In this document: positions 1-8,624 of the stretch, in pieces
How the letters are laid out: every line of letters begins with the position of its first letter
Position numbering within the stretch: position 1 is the stretch's first letter
NCBI RefSeq assembly: GCF_014651015.1
Contig: NZ_BMWB01000004.1
Coordinates: 62,001-126,000 of the forward strand
Source of the DNA: Streptomyces xantholiticus
GTDB lineage: Bacteria; Actinomycetota; Actinomycetes; Streptomycetales; Streptomycetaceae
Reading direction: 5' to 3'
DNA length: 64,000 nt
The notes under the pieces: model-generated
Database searches by the model: none
Told to the model about the DNA's origin: nothing
What the model saw: only the letters and a program-made list of their open reading frames with translations
Made by a program: the position numbers and the translations under genes

Positions 1-111
1 GTGCTTCGCGTCCTCGGTGACGATCGGGCCGCGCAGGCGGAAGCGGGACGCGTCGCCGAGGTTCTCGACGGCGGTGACCTCGCCCAGTTCTTCGACGATT
101 CCGGTGAACAC
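1..111 (-). CDS. ribE: Riboflavin synthase alpha subunit, N-terminal fragment
   Basis: The first 37 codons of riboflavin synthase, which dismutates 6,7-dimethyl-8-ribityllumazine to riboflavin; the rest lies beyond the window edge. The GTG start at 111 gives a protein beginning MFTGIVEELGEV, the hallmark N-terminus of the alpha-chain lumazine-binding fold. It starts one base after the ribD stop, so the two genes are almost certainly co-transcribed and translationally coupled under the upstream FMN riboswitch. Only the fragment can be judged, but the motif is unmistakable. Confidence 0.93.
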   Translation of the reverse strand, partial: MFTGIVEELGEVTAVENLGDASRFRLRGPIVTEDAKH

Positions 112-112
112 T

Positions 113-1201
113 TCAGGCTCCCTTGGGGACGGTCGCGGTGATGCGCAGGTCGGTGCCGATGCGCTCGGTCTCTGTGACGTCGAGCCGCAACGCTTCGGTG
201 ATGGTGGTGATTCCGGCGTCGGCGAGGGCGGCGGGGCCGGCGCCGAGGAGTACGGGGGCGAGGTAGCCGATGACGCGGTCGACGGCTTGGGCGGCGACGA
301 AGGAGCCGGCGAGGGTCGGGCCGCCTTCGAGGAGTACGGAGCGGATGCCGGCCTGGTGGAGGGTGCTCAGCAGGTGTGGGATGTCGATGCCGCCGCCGGT
401 CGCGCGCCGCAGGGTCCAGGTCTCCCCCGGCAGGAACTCCTCGACCGGGACGTCGTCGGCGACGACGACCACGGTGGGCGCCGCGTCGTCCAGGACCCTC
501 GCGCCCGGGCGCACCGCGGCGGCGTTCGTGTCGATCACGACCCGCAGTGGCTGGGTCGCGCCCTCGAGGCCGCGTACGGCCAGGTGCGGGTCGTCGGCGC
601 GCATGGTGCCGGAGCCGACCACGACCGCGTCGGACTCCGCGCGCAGCCGGTGGACGTCGGCGCGGGACTCCGGCGAGCTGATCCAGCGGCTGGTGCCGTC
701 GGCTGCGGCGATGCGGCCGTCGAGGGTGGCGGCGTACTTCCAGGTCACGTACGGGCGCCCGAGGCGTACGGAGGTGAGCCAGGCGATGTTGCCCGCCTCG
801 GCCTCCTCCTCCAGCAGTCCGTGCGCGACTTCGACGCCGGCGGCACGCAAGGTGTCGGCGCCTCCGGTGGCCTGCGGGTTCGGGTCGGCGACCGCATACA
901 CGACGCGGGCGATCCCGGCCTCGCTCAGGGCCTGGGCACAGGGGCCGGTTCGGCCGGTGTGGTTGCAGGGCTCGAGGGTGACGTACGCGGTGCCGCCGCG
1001 GGCGAGGACTCCGGCCGCGCGCAGGGCGTGGATCTCGGCGTGCGGTCCGCCGGCCCGCTGGTGGAAGCCCTCGCCGACCACGTGTCCCGAGGCGTCGGTG
1101 ATGACGCACCCGACGACCGGGTTGGGGCTGGTGGAGCCGAGTCCGCGGGCGGCGAGCACGACGGCTCGGCGCATGGCGTCCATGTCGGCTGCGGTGGCCA
1201 C
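113..1201 (-). CDS. ribD: Bifunctional diaminohydroxyphosphoribosylaminopyrimidine deaminase / 5-amino-6-(5-phosphoribosylamino)uracil reductase
   Basis: Carries out the second and third steps of riboflavin synthesis from GTP, in the cytoplasm. The 362-residue product has an N-terminal zinc deaminase domain with HAE at residues 54-56 and the PCNHTGRTGPC zinc-ligand motif at 78-88, then a RibD-type reductase domain (from about 155, ATLDGRIAAADG and onwards). The GTG start at 1201 is chosen because GGAGGA lies 4 bases upstream and the sequence begins the deaminase domain at the usual distance; an ATG six codons later (1183) is possible. It is the first gene after the FMN riboswitch and is followed immediately by ribE. 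Confidence 0.95.
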   Translation of the reverse strand: MATAADMDAMRRAVVLAARGLGSTSPNPVVGCVITDASGHVVGEGFHQRAGGPHAEIHALRAAGVLARGGTAYVTLEPCNHTGRTGPCAQALSEAGIARVVYAVADPNPQATGGADTLRAAGVEVAHGLLEEEAEAGNIAWLTSVRLGRPYVTWKYAATLDGRIAAADGTSRWISSPESRADVHRLRAESDAVVVGSGTMRADDPHLAVRGLEGATQPLRVVIDTNAAAVRPGARVLDDAAPTVVVVADDVPVEEFLPGETWTLRRATGGGIDIPHLLSTLHQAGIRSVLLEGGPTLAGSFVAAQAVDRVIGYLAPVLLGAGPAALADAGITTITEALRLDVTETERIGTDLRITATVPKGA

Positions 1202-1363
1202 CGGGTCCTCCTGCCTCTTCGGGCACGGACTCCGGGGCCTGTCGATGCGACAGAGAGCGGGAACGACACCAGGAGAACGCCGAGGCCGAGTCGCCGGTCG
1301 CCGGATCGTGAACGGCGATCGACAGACGGCCGACGCACCTGACGGTGACACCCGCCGCGCACT

Positions 1364-1476
1364 GCCTCCCATCCGGACTTTAACCGTCGGTCCAGGAATT
1401 TCACCTGGTCAACCGGCCGCTGGCTGCGGACGGGTCGCGGACTGTAACCGCCGGTTCGGAATTGCACCGACCCCGG
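1364..1476 (-). promoter_or_regulatory. FMN riboswitch (RFN element)
   Basis: Read on the minus strand, this leader contains the conserved RFN blocks in order: GGTCGGTGCAATTCC, CCGGCGGTTACAG, CCGCGA, CCAGGTGAAATTCCTGG, CCGACGGTTAAAGTCCGG and ATGGGAGG. These are the signature of the FMN aptamer, which lowers rib gene expression when FMN is abundant. It sits about 160 bases before the ribD start, leaving room for an expression platform. The match is direct; the mechanism (termination or translation control) is not visible. Confidence 0.95.
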
Positions 1477-1596
1477 AGTGCGCTGCTGCTGATACAGGGA
1501 CAGTCTGCCACGCGCTGTACTGCGCCATGCGGGTGACGGCTGTGGACTGGCTCACACGCGCGCCCGTGAGGCGGTCGGCGCCATGCTCGATCAGCG

Positions 1597-1638
1597 TGGT
1601 CCAGACCTATTGACGCACTGGTCCGGTCCTCCTAGTGT
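1597..1638 (+). promoter_or_regulatory. Chitinase-type promoter with direct repeats (DasR-type sites)
   Basis: Two imperfect 12-bp repeats, TGGTCCAGACCT (1597-1608) and TGGTCCGGTCCT (1619-1630), flank a -35 TTGACG (1610-1615); a -10 TAGTGT (1633-1638) follows at a 17-bp spacing. This is the classic layout of Streptomyces chitinase promoters, where the repeats are bound by the GlcNAc-responsive repressor DasR. It points at the chitin-binding-domain remnant downstream and no intact chitinase, so it looks orphaned. Confidence 0.85.
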
Positions 1639-1639
1639 C

Positions 1640-1859
1640 TGCGACACGTGCGCGGACCAGGCCCGCCGGTGCGCGCAGACCGGGCCGACCTCCTTTTTCC
1701 ATCAGCCAGTTGCGCGCCGGCGAACACCCCTTTTCACGTCTGGCCGGTGAAACCGTGTGCCACAAATCGCGCCAATGGAAGTCCAAGTGGTGGACGAAGG
1801 GCGAGGGCCCGGGTACGACCGGTGAGTGGGGTGTCCGGCAGGGCCTCGGCGCCTGCTGA
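1640..1859 (+). pseudogene. Chitinase remnant: C-terminal chitin-binding domain (CBM5/12) only
   Basis: Directly downstream of a textbook chitinase promoter, the frame ending at 1859 encodes a recognisable CBM5/12 tail from about 1737: LAGETV, then WKSKWWTKGEGPGTTGEWGV and a terminal LGAC. Streptomyces chitinases carry this aromatic-rich module at one end of the protein. There is no signal peptide and no GH18 or GH19 catalytic domain: fewer than 100 bp separate the -10 from the domain, so the body of the gene appears to have been deleted. From memory, S. coelicolor has a chitinase gene beside ribD at this position, which fits a local loss. A translated small binding protein is less likely because the only upstream in-frame GTG overlaps the -10. 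Confidence 0.75.
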
Positions 1860-1995
1860 CCCCCCGTCCCGTGACAGCCCGGCGGCGGTTCAACGGCCCT
1901 TGCCGTCGCCGGGCCCGGTCCTCCCGTCGCCCCTGCCCCCGTCCTCCCGGCGGACCGCCACTCCGGCAGGGTCGCCCGCCCCCTGTCCTGCGCCG

Positions 1996-4119
1996 TCATC
2001 CGCGGGTGGCACGGCTTTGCAGAAGGAGAAGGGCGATGTCGTCGGTGCGCGGTCGGCCGGTGGGCGCGTGGCGCACCAGGGAGTCGGCGAGCAGGTCGAG
2101 ATCCTCGTCGTCGGACTGCTCGAGGTGCCGTGCGAGACGGTCGATGGACACGTCCAGGTCGACTCCGGGCTCCTCGACGAGGCCGTCGGTGTAGAACGCG
2201 AGCGTCAGGCCGTCCCTGAGAGGGATGTCGGTGACGGGATAGGTCGCGCCCGGCACGATGCCCAGCAGCGGCCCGGCAGGAACCGGAAGCGGCCGCGTGC
2301 GGCGACCCGGGTGGCGCAGCAGCGGCGGCGGGTGGCCGGCGTTGGCCAGTCGTACGCGAGCACGCCCCAGGTCGATGTGGGCGTAGAGGCAGCTGGTGAA
2401 CAGCCCGGGGTCGAGGTCGGTGAGGAGCCGGTTGGTCCGGGACAGCACCTGGTCCGGGTGCGGACCGAGGCTGGCGTGTGCGTGGACGGCTGTACGGACC
2501 TGGCCCATGAGGGCGGCGGCCTCCACATTGTGGCCCTGGACGTCGCCGATGACGGCCGCGGCGGCCGTGTCACCGAGCGGGATCAGGTCGTAGAAGTCCC
2601 CGCCGATGTCCATGCCATGCGTGGCGGGCACATAGCGTGCTGCGACGTCCAGCCCGTCGATTCGGGGCATGCTGTGCGGCAGCAGGGCCTGTTGCAGACC
2701 GTGGGCGAGCTGTTGTTTGGCGTCGTACAGGCGGGCCCGGTCCAGAGCCTGCGCGATGAGCCCCGCGAGTGAGGTCATGACGGCGCGTTCCTCCGCGGAG
2801 AACGCATGGGGGCGGCCGTAGGTCAGCACACAGCAGCCGACGGGGCGGCCGGAAATGATCAACGGCAGGAAGGCCCAGGCCTGCTTTCCGCTGACGGGCG
2901 GGGCCTCGGGGTAGATCCGTGACATCTCGCTCGGCTCGGCGAAGAACGAGGGGATGCCGGTGGCGAGGGCCTGTCCGGCCGGGGTGAACGTGGTGTCGAG
3001 CGGCAGGCCGTCGAGCTGCTCGATGACCACGGCGGGGTAACCACGGTGGCCCATGATCTTCAGCCGGCCGGCCTCGGCGACGGACAGGACCAGGCTCTGG
3101 GCACCGAAGGCGGGCATGATCTGGTCGGCTATCAGGTCGACGACGTCCTGCACACCGACCGCTTCGGTCAGCGCGGCGGCGAGGTGCATCAGCTGATGGA
3201 GCTGCCCGGCCCGGGCCGGGGCGGCCGGTGCCGTCGGCCTACGGGGTGCCGGCGCGGGCGGCGGCTGCACCCCGGCGGGCACGATGCGCACACTGATGCC
3301 GCTCGCGTCCGGGTAGAGGTGGAACTCCATCCACCGGTTTGGCGGCCTGCAGGCCGTGAAGGAGACGGGCCGGCGGCTGATCACAGCGGCGCGGTAGCGG
3401 TCCTCGTACACAGGATCGTCGAGCCAGGGCAGCGACTGCCAGGGAAACGTGCCCAGCAGCCGGCCGGGGCTGCGGCCCAGCAGCTCGGCGCCGCCGGACG
3501 TGAGGAAGCTGAAGCGTCCCTCCAGGTCGAGGGCGCAGGAGCCGCCGGGCAGGCGCTCCGCGAAGTCCGCTGCGGCCAACGGCGGCCGGGTGTCCCGCTG
3601 CGCCGTCTCCAGCGCAAGCACGCGCGGCCGGTCCGCACACGCGCGTGGCGGGCCGGACTCCGCGGCGGCCAGGTCCAGCAGCCGGGCCAGGCGGCGGCAA
3701 CTCATGGCGACATGGCCCTGCTCCCGCCGCGTCATGTGGGCCGGGTGGGTGGCCGGCCACATCAGCAGCAGCGCTCCCCAGCGCCGGTCACCGGTGACGG
3801 GGGCGGCGGCGAGCGCGAGCGGGTAGGGCAGTGCCATCGCGGTGCGCGGGTAGGCACGGGCCAGTTCCTCGTGGCTGGCCACCCACACCAGTCGCTCCTG
3901 GCGGACCGATTCGGCAATCGGGGCCGGGGCGGTGAGCGGGACCCTGCTCCACGGGGCGGCGATCCCGGCCGGAACACCGCACAGCACGTCCAGGCACAGC
4001 ACCTGCTCGTCGGGCGCCAGCAGGTACAGGGCGCCGACTGCCGCGCCGGTCCGGCGCACCGTCTCCACCACCGCGGTGCCCACGGCGTCCGTGTCGGCGG
4101 GGTCACCCGGCCTCGTCAC
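1996..4119 (-). CDS. GAF/PAS-domain SpoIIE-family PP2C serine phosphatase
   Basis: A 707-residue cytoplasmic signalling phosphatase. Domains: GAF-like 10-150, PAS 185-285, GAF 305-460, SpoIIE/PP2C 485-702. The metal-binding PP2C motifs are intact: GGDFYD (506-511), GDVQGH (525-530), AGHPPPLL (about 594-601), YTDGLVE (643-649) and DDIALL (693-698). Enzymes of this group dephosphorylate anti-anti-sigma (STAS) proteins in partner-switching pathways. The GTG start has GGAGGT 5 bases upstream. No partner gene is adjacent, but a HATPase and a SigB/SigF-type sigma factor lie 8 kb away; a link is only inference. It is flanked by two decayed genes and appears to be monocistronic. Confidence 0.9.
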   Translation of the reverse strand: MTRPGDPADTDAVGTAVVETVRRTGAAVGALYLLAPDEQVLCLDVLCGVPAGIAAPWSRVPLTAPAPIAESVRQERLVWVASHEELARAYPRTAMALPYPLALAAAPVTGDRRWGALLLMWPATHPAHMTRREQGHVAMSCRRLARLLDLAAAESGPPRACADRPRVLALETAQRDTRPPLAAADFAERLPGGSCALDLEGRFSFLTSGGAELLGRSPGRLLGTFPWQSLPWLDDPVYEDRYRAAVISRRPVSFTACRPPNRWMEFHLYPDASGISVRIVPAGVQPPPAPAPRRPTAPAAPARAGQLHQLMHLAAALTEAVGVQDVVDLIADQIMPAFGAQSLVLSVAEAGRLKIMGHRGYPAVVIEQLDGLPLDTTFTPAGQALATGIPSFFAEPSEMSRIYPEAPPVSGKQAWAFLPLIISGRPVGCCVLTYGRPHAFSAEERAVMTSLAGLIAQALDRARLYDAKQQLAHGLQQALLPHSMPRIDGLDVAARYVPATHGMDIGGDFYDLIPLGDTAAAAVIGDVQGHNVEAAALMGQVRTAVHAHASLGPHPDQVLSRTNRLLTDLDPGLFTSCLYAHIDLGRARVRLANAGHPPPLLRHPGRRTRPLPVPAGPLLGIVPGATYPVTDIPLRDGLTLAFYTDGLVEEPGVDLDVSIDRLARHLEQSDDEDLDLLADSLVRHAPTGRPRTDDIALLLLQSRATRG

Positions 4120-4354
4120 GCAACACCTCCGGCGTCAGAGGTTCTGGAAACCCTTCCGGGGCCGCTCTGCCGGGGCGATCGGAATCGCCCCGGGCCCGCT
4201 CCCCCGGGCCGCCCCTACAGGGACGTTACGCCCACCGGACGGCACCCGCCCGGCGCAGGCGGCGCCGGCCCGTGACCCTGAGTCCTGTGGCCGCCCGCGC
4301 CGGACGCCGCGGCCGCACCCGCCGGGCGGACGAAGCGGCCGGCGCGACACGCCC

Positions 4355-5206
4355 TCACGGGAAGATCTCCCGCTGGGCCCACTCGCGCGCCGTCAGCAGC
4401 GCCCCGCTCAGGACCGCAGCACCTCCCAGCTCCCCGGCCCTCACCTCCGTCCGCAGCGGGGAGAGTTCGGCGAGTCTCGCCTCCACCCGCGACGCCGGCG
4501 CGTCGCCGCCGGCATGCCCGACTTCGCCGCCGAGCACGACGCACCCGGGGTCCAGGACGGAGGCGACCGCCGCCGCGCCGAGGGCGAGGCGGCCGGCGAG
4601 GTCGTCCAGGAAGGCGCGTTCGTCCGCGGCCAGCGCGGCCGCGACGACCGCCGCGGCGGGCGGCGCGTGGCCCCCGGCCGCCGGGCCCCGCAGTCCGTAC
4701 CGTTCGCCGAGCGCGCAGATCGCCGCGGACCCCGCGAGCGAGTGGAAGCCGCCCTCGCAGTCGACGGCGGAGGGCACTGCGGCCGTGCCCGGTACGGGCA
4801 GGAAGCCGATCTCGCCGGCGCCACCGGAGGCGCCGCGCCGCAGCCGGCCGTCGAGGACGATGCCGGCGCCGACACAGCGCGGCGACCAGCCTGCGGTGCC
4901 AGGCGGGCAGCCCAGTGGTCGCGCGCAGTTCGCCGCCGGCCGGATCGATGAGGCGGGCGCGCCGATGCAGACGCTGTGCAGGCGGGCGGCTCCGGCGTCT
5001 CGGGCCGTGCGCTCCACGAGGTTCGCGGCCCGCTCGACGGCGGGCCCAGTGCCTCCTTCACCGCCGGAGCGGATGAAGGAGGAGGAGCCGCTGCTGGACT
5101 CCGGCACCTCCTCGTACGACGTGGACGCGGACGCCGAGGCCCCGGGGACCGGCCGGAAACGCGCTGCGGAAACGTCCCTCTTTTCGGGGAAGCCGCGGCC
5201 CGTCAC
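4355..5206 (-). pseudogene. ROK-family protein (regulator or sugar kinase), degraded
   Basis: The C-terminal half is clearly ROK: GAGIVLDGRLRRGASGGAGE, a CVVLGGEVG stretch and the AVLSGALLTAREWA ending. The N-terminal half is not normal. A typical ROK regulator has about 400 residues with a winged-helix domain first; here only about 283 codons are open, no HTH is visible, and the ATP-site region goes from SVCIGAPA (normally followed by VD and a DNEANL motif) straight into scrambled sequence before GAGIVLDG, missing roughly 50 residues. An internal deletion or frameshift plus loss of the 5' end explains this. The first open codon has no good Shine-Dalgarno. A functional short ROK protein is unlikely. 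Confidence 0.65.
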
Positions 5207-5241
5207 CGCGTCGGCGGCCCAGGGGCTGGGACCCTGCCCCC

Positions 5242-6018
5242 ATGGCGCAGACGGAACACTTCGCGGTACGTGCGGTGCCCGGCCCGTACACGGTCGGCCC
5301 GTCCATGGACAAGCCGACCGCAGTCGGCGCGTCGACCCTCGGCTCGTCCACCGTCGGCTCTCCGGTCGACTCCGTGGTGGGGCGGATGCACGCCCTGCGC
5401 CATGCGCTGCCGGAGGCGGACGGGCTCGCGGTGTTCAACCGGATCTACCTCGCGGTCACGGAGGAGTTCGCCCGGCACCTCGACGGCGGTCACTTCCCCG
5501 ACCGGCCGGCCGCCACGACGCTCGGCGTGCTCTTCGCCGACCGCTATCTGACGGCCGTGGACACCGCGGCAGCAGGCGGACGCCCACCCGCCTGCTGGCG
5601 TCCGCTGTTCCAGCACCGCCGCCATCCCGGCGTACGGCCCCTGCAATTCGCGCTCGCCGGGATCAACGCCCACATCGGGCACGACCTCGCGCTCGCGCTC
5701 GTGGACACCTGCCGTGCGCTCGGCTGCGAACCGGCCGACCTGGAGGGCGGGTTCGAACGCGTCGGCGACATCCTGGTGCTGCTGGAGGAACGCATCCGCG
5801 AGGATCTGATGCCCGGCCCCGACCTGCTCGAGATCGCCGACCCGCTGACCCATCTGGTGGGCTCCTGGAGCCTCGAGCGAGCCCGCGAAGGTGCCTGGTC
5901 GGCGGCGCGGCTGCTGTGGGGCCTGCGGGATCTGCCCGGCTTGGCACAGGAGTTCACCGAGCGTCTCGACGCGGGCGTCGGCCTGGTCGGGCGCTGTCTG
6001 CTCACGCCCTGCCGGTAA
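5242..6018 (+). CDS. DUF5995 family protein
   Basis: A 258-residue soluble protein of unknown function. The core from about residue 44 (VVGRMHALRHALPEADGLAV to ARHLDGGHF, and FADRYLTA) and the GINAHIGHDLALAL segment match the actinobacterial DUF5995 family as I recall it. The first 40 residues are low-complexity (repeated VG/ST/PS) and the ATG at 5242 has a poor Shine-Dalgarno, so the true start may be a later GTG or ATG. It is transcribed alone, divergent from the broken ROK gene and convergent with the monooxygenase gene. No function can be proposed from sequence. Confidence 0.8.
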   Translation: MAQTEHFAVRAVPGPYTVGPSMDKPTAVGASTLGSSTVGSPVDSVVGRMHALRHALPEADGLAVFNRIYLAVTEEFARHLDGGHFPDRPAATTLGVLFADRYLTAVDTAAAGGRPPACWRPLFQHRRHPGVRPLQFALAGINAHIGHDLALALVDTCRALGCEPADLEGGFERVGDILVLLEERIREDLMPGPDLLEIADPLTHLVGSWSLERAREGAWSAARLLWGLRDLPGLAQEFTERLDAGVGLVGRCLLTPCR

Positions 6019-6032
6019 ACCCCGGGCCCCGA

Positions 6033-7727
6033 TCAGTCCTCGGGCAGCTCGACCGGCGCGATCTCGTCGTAGCGGTCGCCCGGCCCCGGGTTCGACGGGT
6101 CGGTCGCACCGCCGAAGTGGGTCATCACCCCCCACACGGCGTTGAGTGCGGTCTGCACCGCGCCCTCCGCCCAGCCGGCCGTCCAGGAGATGTCGTCGCC
6201 GGCGAGGAAGATGCCGCGCTTGTCCTCGGGCAGCCGGTCCTGCATGAAGTGGGTGAACAGCCGACGCTGGTAGCGGTAGTGGCCCGGCAGGTTGGCCTTG
6301 AACGCGCCCATGAAGTACGGCTCGTTCTCCCACGACACGGTGACCGGGTTGCCGATGATGTGGCTGCGGATGTCGACGTTCGGGTAGATCTCGCCGAGCG
6401 ACTTCAGCATGACCTCCATCCGCTCGTTGGCGGACAGCGGCAGCCACTTCAGGCTGTCGTCGCACCAGGTGTACGACAGGCAGATCACGGCGGGCTTGTC
6501 CGGGCCGTTGTCCAGCAGATACGTGCCACGGGTCATCCGGTCGGTCAGCGTCATCGACATGACGTCCCGCCCGGTCGTCTCGTCCTTGTCCAGCCAGAAG
6601 GGCCGGTCCACCGGCACGAACAGCTTGGACGACTCCATGTAGTGGGTACGCTCCATCGCCGTCCAGTGGTCGATGGGGAACAGCGCGTCGTCGCAGGCGA
6701 TCTTGGAGAGCAGCATCCACGACTGGGCCGTGAAGATCGCCGCCCGGTAGGTGCGGATGTCGCCGGACGCGTCGGTGACCGTGATCCGGTTGCCGGCCGT
6801 GCGGTCCAGGCGGGTCACCGCAGGGCGGGGGGTGCCGTCGTGCAGCGAGGACAGCGAGGTGCCGAGCGGCCAGTGGACGATCTTCTGCGGCTCCCGCTCC
6901 CACAGGCGCAGCGGCAGCTGCTGGCTGCCCTCGACGATGCCGCGGTGGTGGTCGTCGGCCTCCGAGTAGACGACCCGCAGGATCTCCAGGATGGAGTTGG
7001 GGAAGTCGGTGTCCCAGCCGCCGGTGCCGAAGCCGACCTGGCCGAAGATCTCCCGGTGCCGGAAGGACTTGAAGGCCTCGGAGTCGCAGAGGAAGCCGTA
7101 GAAGGTCTGATTGTCGAGCTTCTCCACCAGCCTGGCCCAGATCTCGCGGATACGGGGCACGTCCCGCTCGCGCATGGCCTGGTTCATGTCGGAGAAGTCG
7201 GCACCCTCCTCCAGGCAGGCGTTCCACGCGTCCATCACGTCGCGGTAGACCTGCGGCAGGTCGTCGATGGTCTCCGCGTAGTGCGACTCGCCCTTGAGGT
7301 CGACGACCGTCGACGGGGTGGAGGGGGCGAGCGGGTTGGGGAACGGCGCGGTGGTCAGGCCCACCAGATCGATGTAGTGCTGCAGCGCGGTCGACGAGGG
7401 CGGGAAGCGCATGGCGCCCATTTCCGCCGACAGCTCACCGTCACAGCCCTCGAAGCCGACCGTGCGCAGCCGGCCGCCGATCCGGTCGGCCTCGTAGACG
7501 ACGGGCTTCAGACCCAGCTTCATCAGCTCGTACGCGGCGACGATGCCGGAGAGACCGCCGCCGATGACGGCGACCTCGGCACCGTGCTCGGTCGCCGGTA
7601 TCTGGCCGAGGCCCGCAGGGTGGGCCAGGAAGTCGTCGTAGGCGTACGGGAAGTCCGGACCGAACATGGTGATCGGCGGCTGCGCGTCGCTGTGCTGGAC
7701 GGCTGTGGTGGGCACCGTGGACGTCAT
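6033..7727 (-). CDS. Flavin-dependent L-amino acid 2-monooxygenase, DavB (L-lysine monooxygenase)-like
   Basis: A 564-residue FAD enzyme. The dinucleotide-binding motif VIGGGLSG is at 54-61, GGRLRT at 84-89, and the C-terminal FAD motif FLAGDDISWTAGWAEGA lies near 520. Sequence blocks such as FGPDFPYAYDDFLAHPAGLG and GQVGFGTGGWDTDFPNS resemble, from memory, Pseudomonas putida DavB, which converts L-lysine to 5-aminovaleramide by oxidative decarboxylation. Tryptophan or phenylalanine 2-monooxygenase is the main alternative. The gene follows the DavA-like amidase by 57 bp, which suits a product that is an amide. Start: ATG with AAGGAG 10 bases upstream. Class call is firm; the substrate is inferred. 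Confidence 0.85.
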   Translation of the reverse strand: MTSTVPTTAVQHSDAQPPITMFGPDFPYAYDDFLAHPAGLGQIPATEHGAEVAVIGGGLSGIVAAYELMKLGLKPVVYEADRIGGRLRTVGFEGCDGELSAEMGAMRFPPSSTALQHYIDLVGLTTAPFPNPLAPSTPSTVVDLKGESHYAETIDDLPQVYRDVMDAWNACLEEGADFSDMNQAMRERDVPRIREIWARLVEKLDNQTFYGFLCDSEAFKSFRHREIFGQVGFGTGGWDTDFPNSILEILRVVYSEADDHHRGIVEGSQQLPLRLWEREPQKIVHWPLGTSLSSLHDGTPRPAVTRLDRTAGNRITVTDASGDIRTYRAAIFTAQSWMLLSKIACDDALFPIDHWTAMERTHYMESSKLFVPVDRPFWLDKDETTGRDVMSMTLTDRMTRGTYLLDNGPDKPAVICLSYTWCDDSLKWLPLSANERMEVMLKSLGEIYPNVDIRSHIIGNPVTVSWENEPYFMGAFKANLPGHYRYQRRLFTHFMQDRLPEDKRGIFLAGDDISWTAGWAEGAVQTALNAVWGVMTHFGGATDPSNPGPGDRYDEIAPVELPED

Positions 7728-7784
7728 GGGGTACGGACTCCTTGCACGGAACTGAGTGAAGCGGGAATGGCAGGGGCGGCGGCG

Positions 7785-8579
7785 TCAGCTCAGGGAGCCG
7801 TACAGCCCGGGGCGGCGGTCGCGCAGATACGGGTTGGTCTCACGGGAGGCAGCGAGCAGTACGGGGTCGACGTCACCGATCACCAGCTCCTCACCGCGCG
7901 CGGCACGGGTACGCACCGTGCCGTCGGGACTCGCGAGGCAGCTGAGGCCGGTGAACTCGAACTCGCCCTCGTGTCCGGTCCGGTTGGCGTATGCGATGTA
8001 GAGCTGGCTCTCGAACGCCCGGACCGGGACGAGGGACTCCGCCACGAAGGGGAAGGGGTGCATCAGCGCGGTGGGCACCAGCAGCAGGTCGGTGCCGGCC
8101 AGCGCGTGGGCCCGCACGTTCTCCGGGAATTCGACGTCGTAGCAGATCAGCATGCCGATGCGGATGCCGTCGAGCTCGGCCTGGACGACGGGCTCGTCGC
8201 CGGGGGTGAACCACTGCAGCTCGAAGCGGCCGAAGAGATGCGTCTTGCGGTAGTTGGCCAGGCGGGCGCCGGTGGGGTCGATCAACTGGGCGGAGTTGTG
8301 GATCGCCTCGCCTGCCCTCTCCGGGTAGCCGTAGTGCACGGCGATGCCGTGCCGTACGGCGATCTCGGCGACGGCGGCGGCGCCGGGGCCGTCCGCGGGC
8401 TCGGCAAGCGCCGGAACGTCGTCCCCGATCGCGTATCCGGTCAGGAACAGCTCGGGGCAGACCAGCAGCCGTGCTCCGGCCTCGGACGCCCGGCCCGCGG
8501 CGTCGTCCAGCACCTTCAGATTCTCGACGACCGAGCCCGGTCGGCCGGAACTCTGGAGCAGGGCGGTGCGCAGGGGCAT
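7785..8579 (-). CDS. Carbon-nitrogen hydrolase (nitrilase superfamily), DavA (5-aminovaleramidase)-like
   Basis: A 264-residue amidase with the Glu-Lys-Cys triad: E43 in CPELFLTGY, K112 in YRKTHLFG and C146 in LICYDVEFPE. It should hydrolyse a carboxamide to the acid plus ammonia. Next to a DavB-like monooxygenase, the natural reading is 5-aminovaleramide to 5-aminovalerate, the second step of the lysine monooxygenase route; indole-3-acetamide hydrolysis is the alternative. The ATG at 8579 is chosen over upstream codons because GAGG lies 6 bases before it and the CN-hydrolase fold begins at once. Expression probably starts at the promoter at 8625-8654 with its CGCAAC boxes. Confidence 0.85.
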   Translation of the reverse strand: MPLRTALLQSSGRPGSVVENLKVLDDAAGRASEAGARLLVCPELFLTGYAIGDDVPALAEPADGPGAAAVAEIAVRHGIAVHYGYPERAGEAIHNSAQLIDPTGARLANYRKTHLFGRFELQWFTPGDEPVVQAELDGIRIGMLICYDVEFPENVRAHALAGTDLLLVPTALMHPFPFVAESLVPVRAFESQLYIAYANRTGHEGEFEFTGLSCLASPDGTVRTRAARGEELVIGDVDPVLLAASRETNPYLRDRRPGLYGSLS

Positions 8580-8624
8580 GGGTGACCTCGGGCGGGGCGG
8601 TGGGGTCGATGGGAGACGTATATG

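Noticed and set aside
3046..4275. A 409-codon plus-strand frame opposite the PP2C phosphatase
   Set aside because: Antisense shadow; the minus-strand frame has complete PP2C motifs and a good ribosome site.
4272..8585. A 1437-codon open frame on the plus strand
   Set aside because: It runs antisense or out of frame through the ROK, DUF5995, monooxygenase and amidase genes. Long antisense open frames are normal in 70% GC DNA, and the translation is Arg/Ala/Gly-rich without any family feature.
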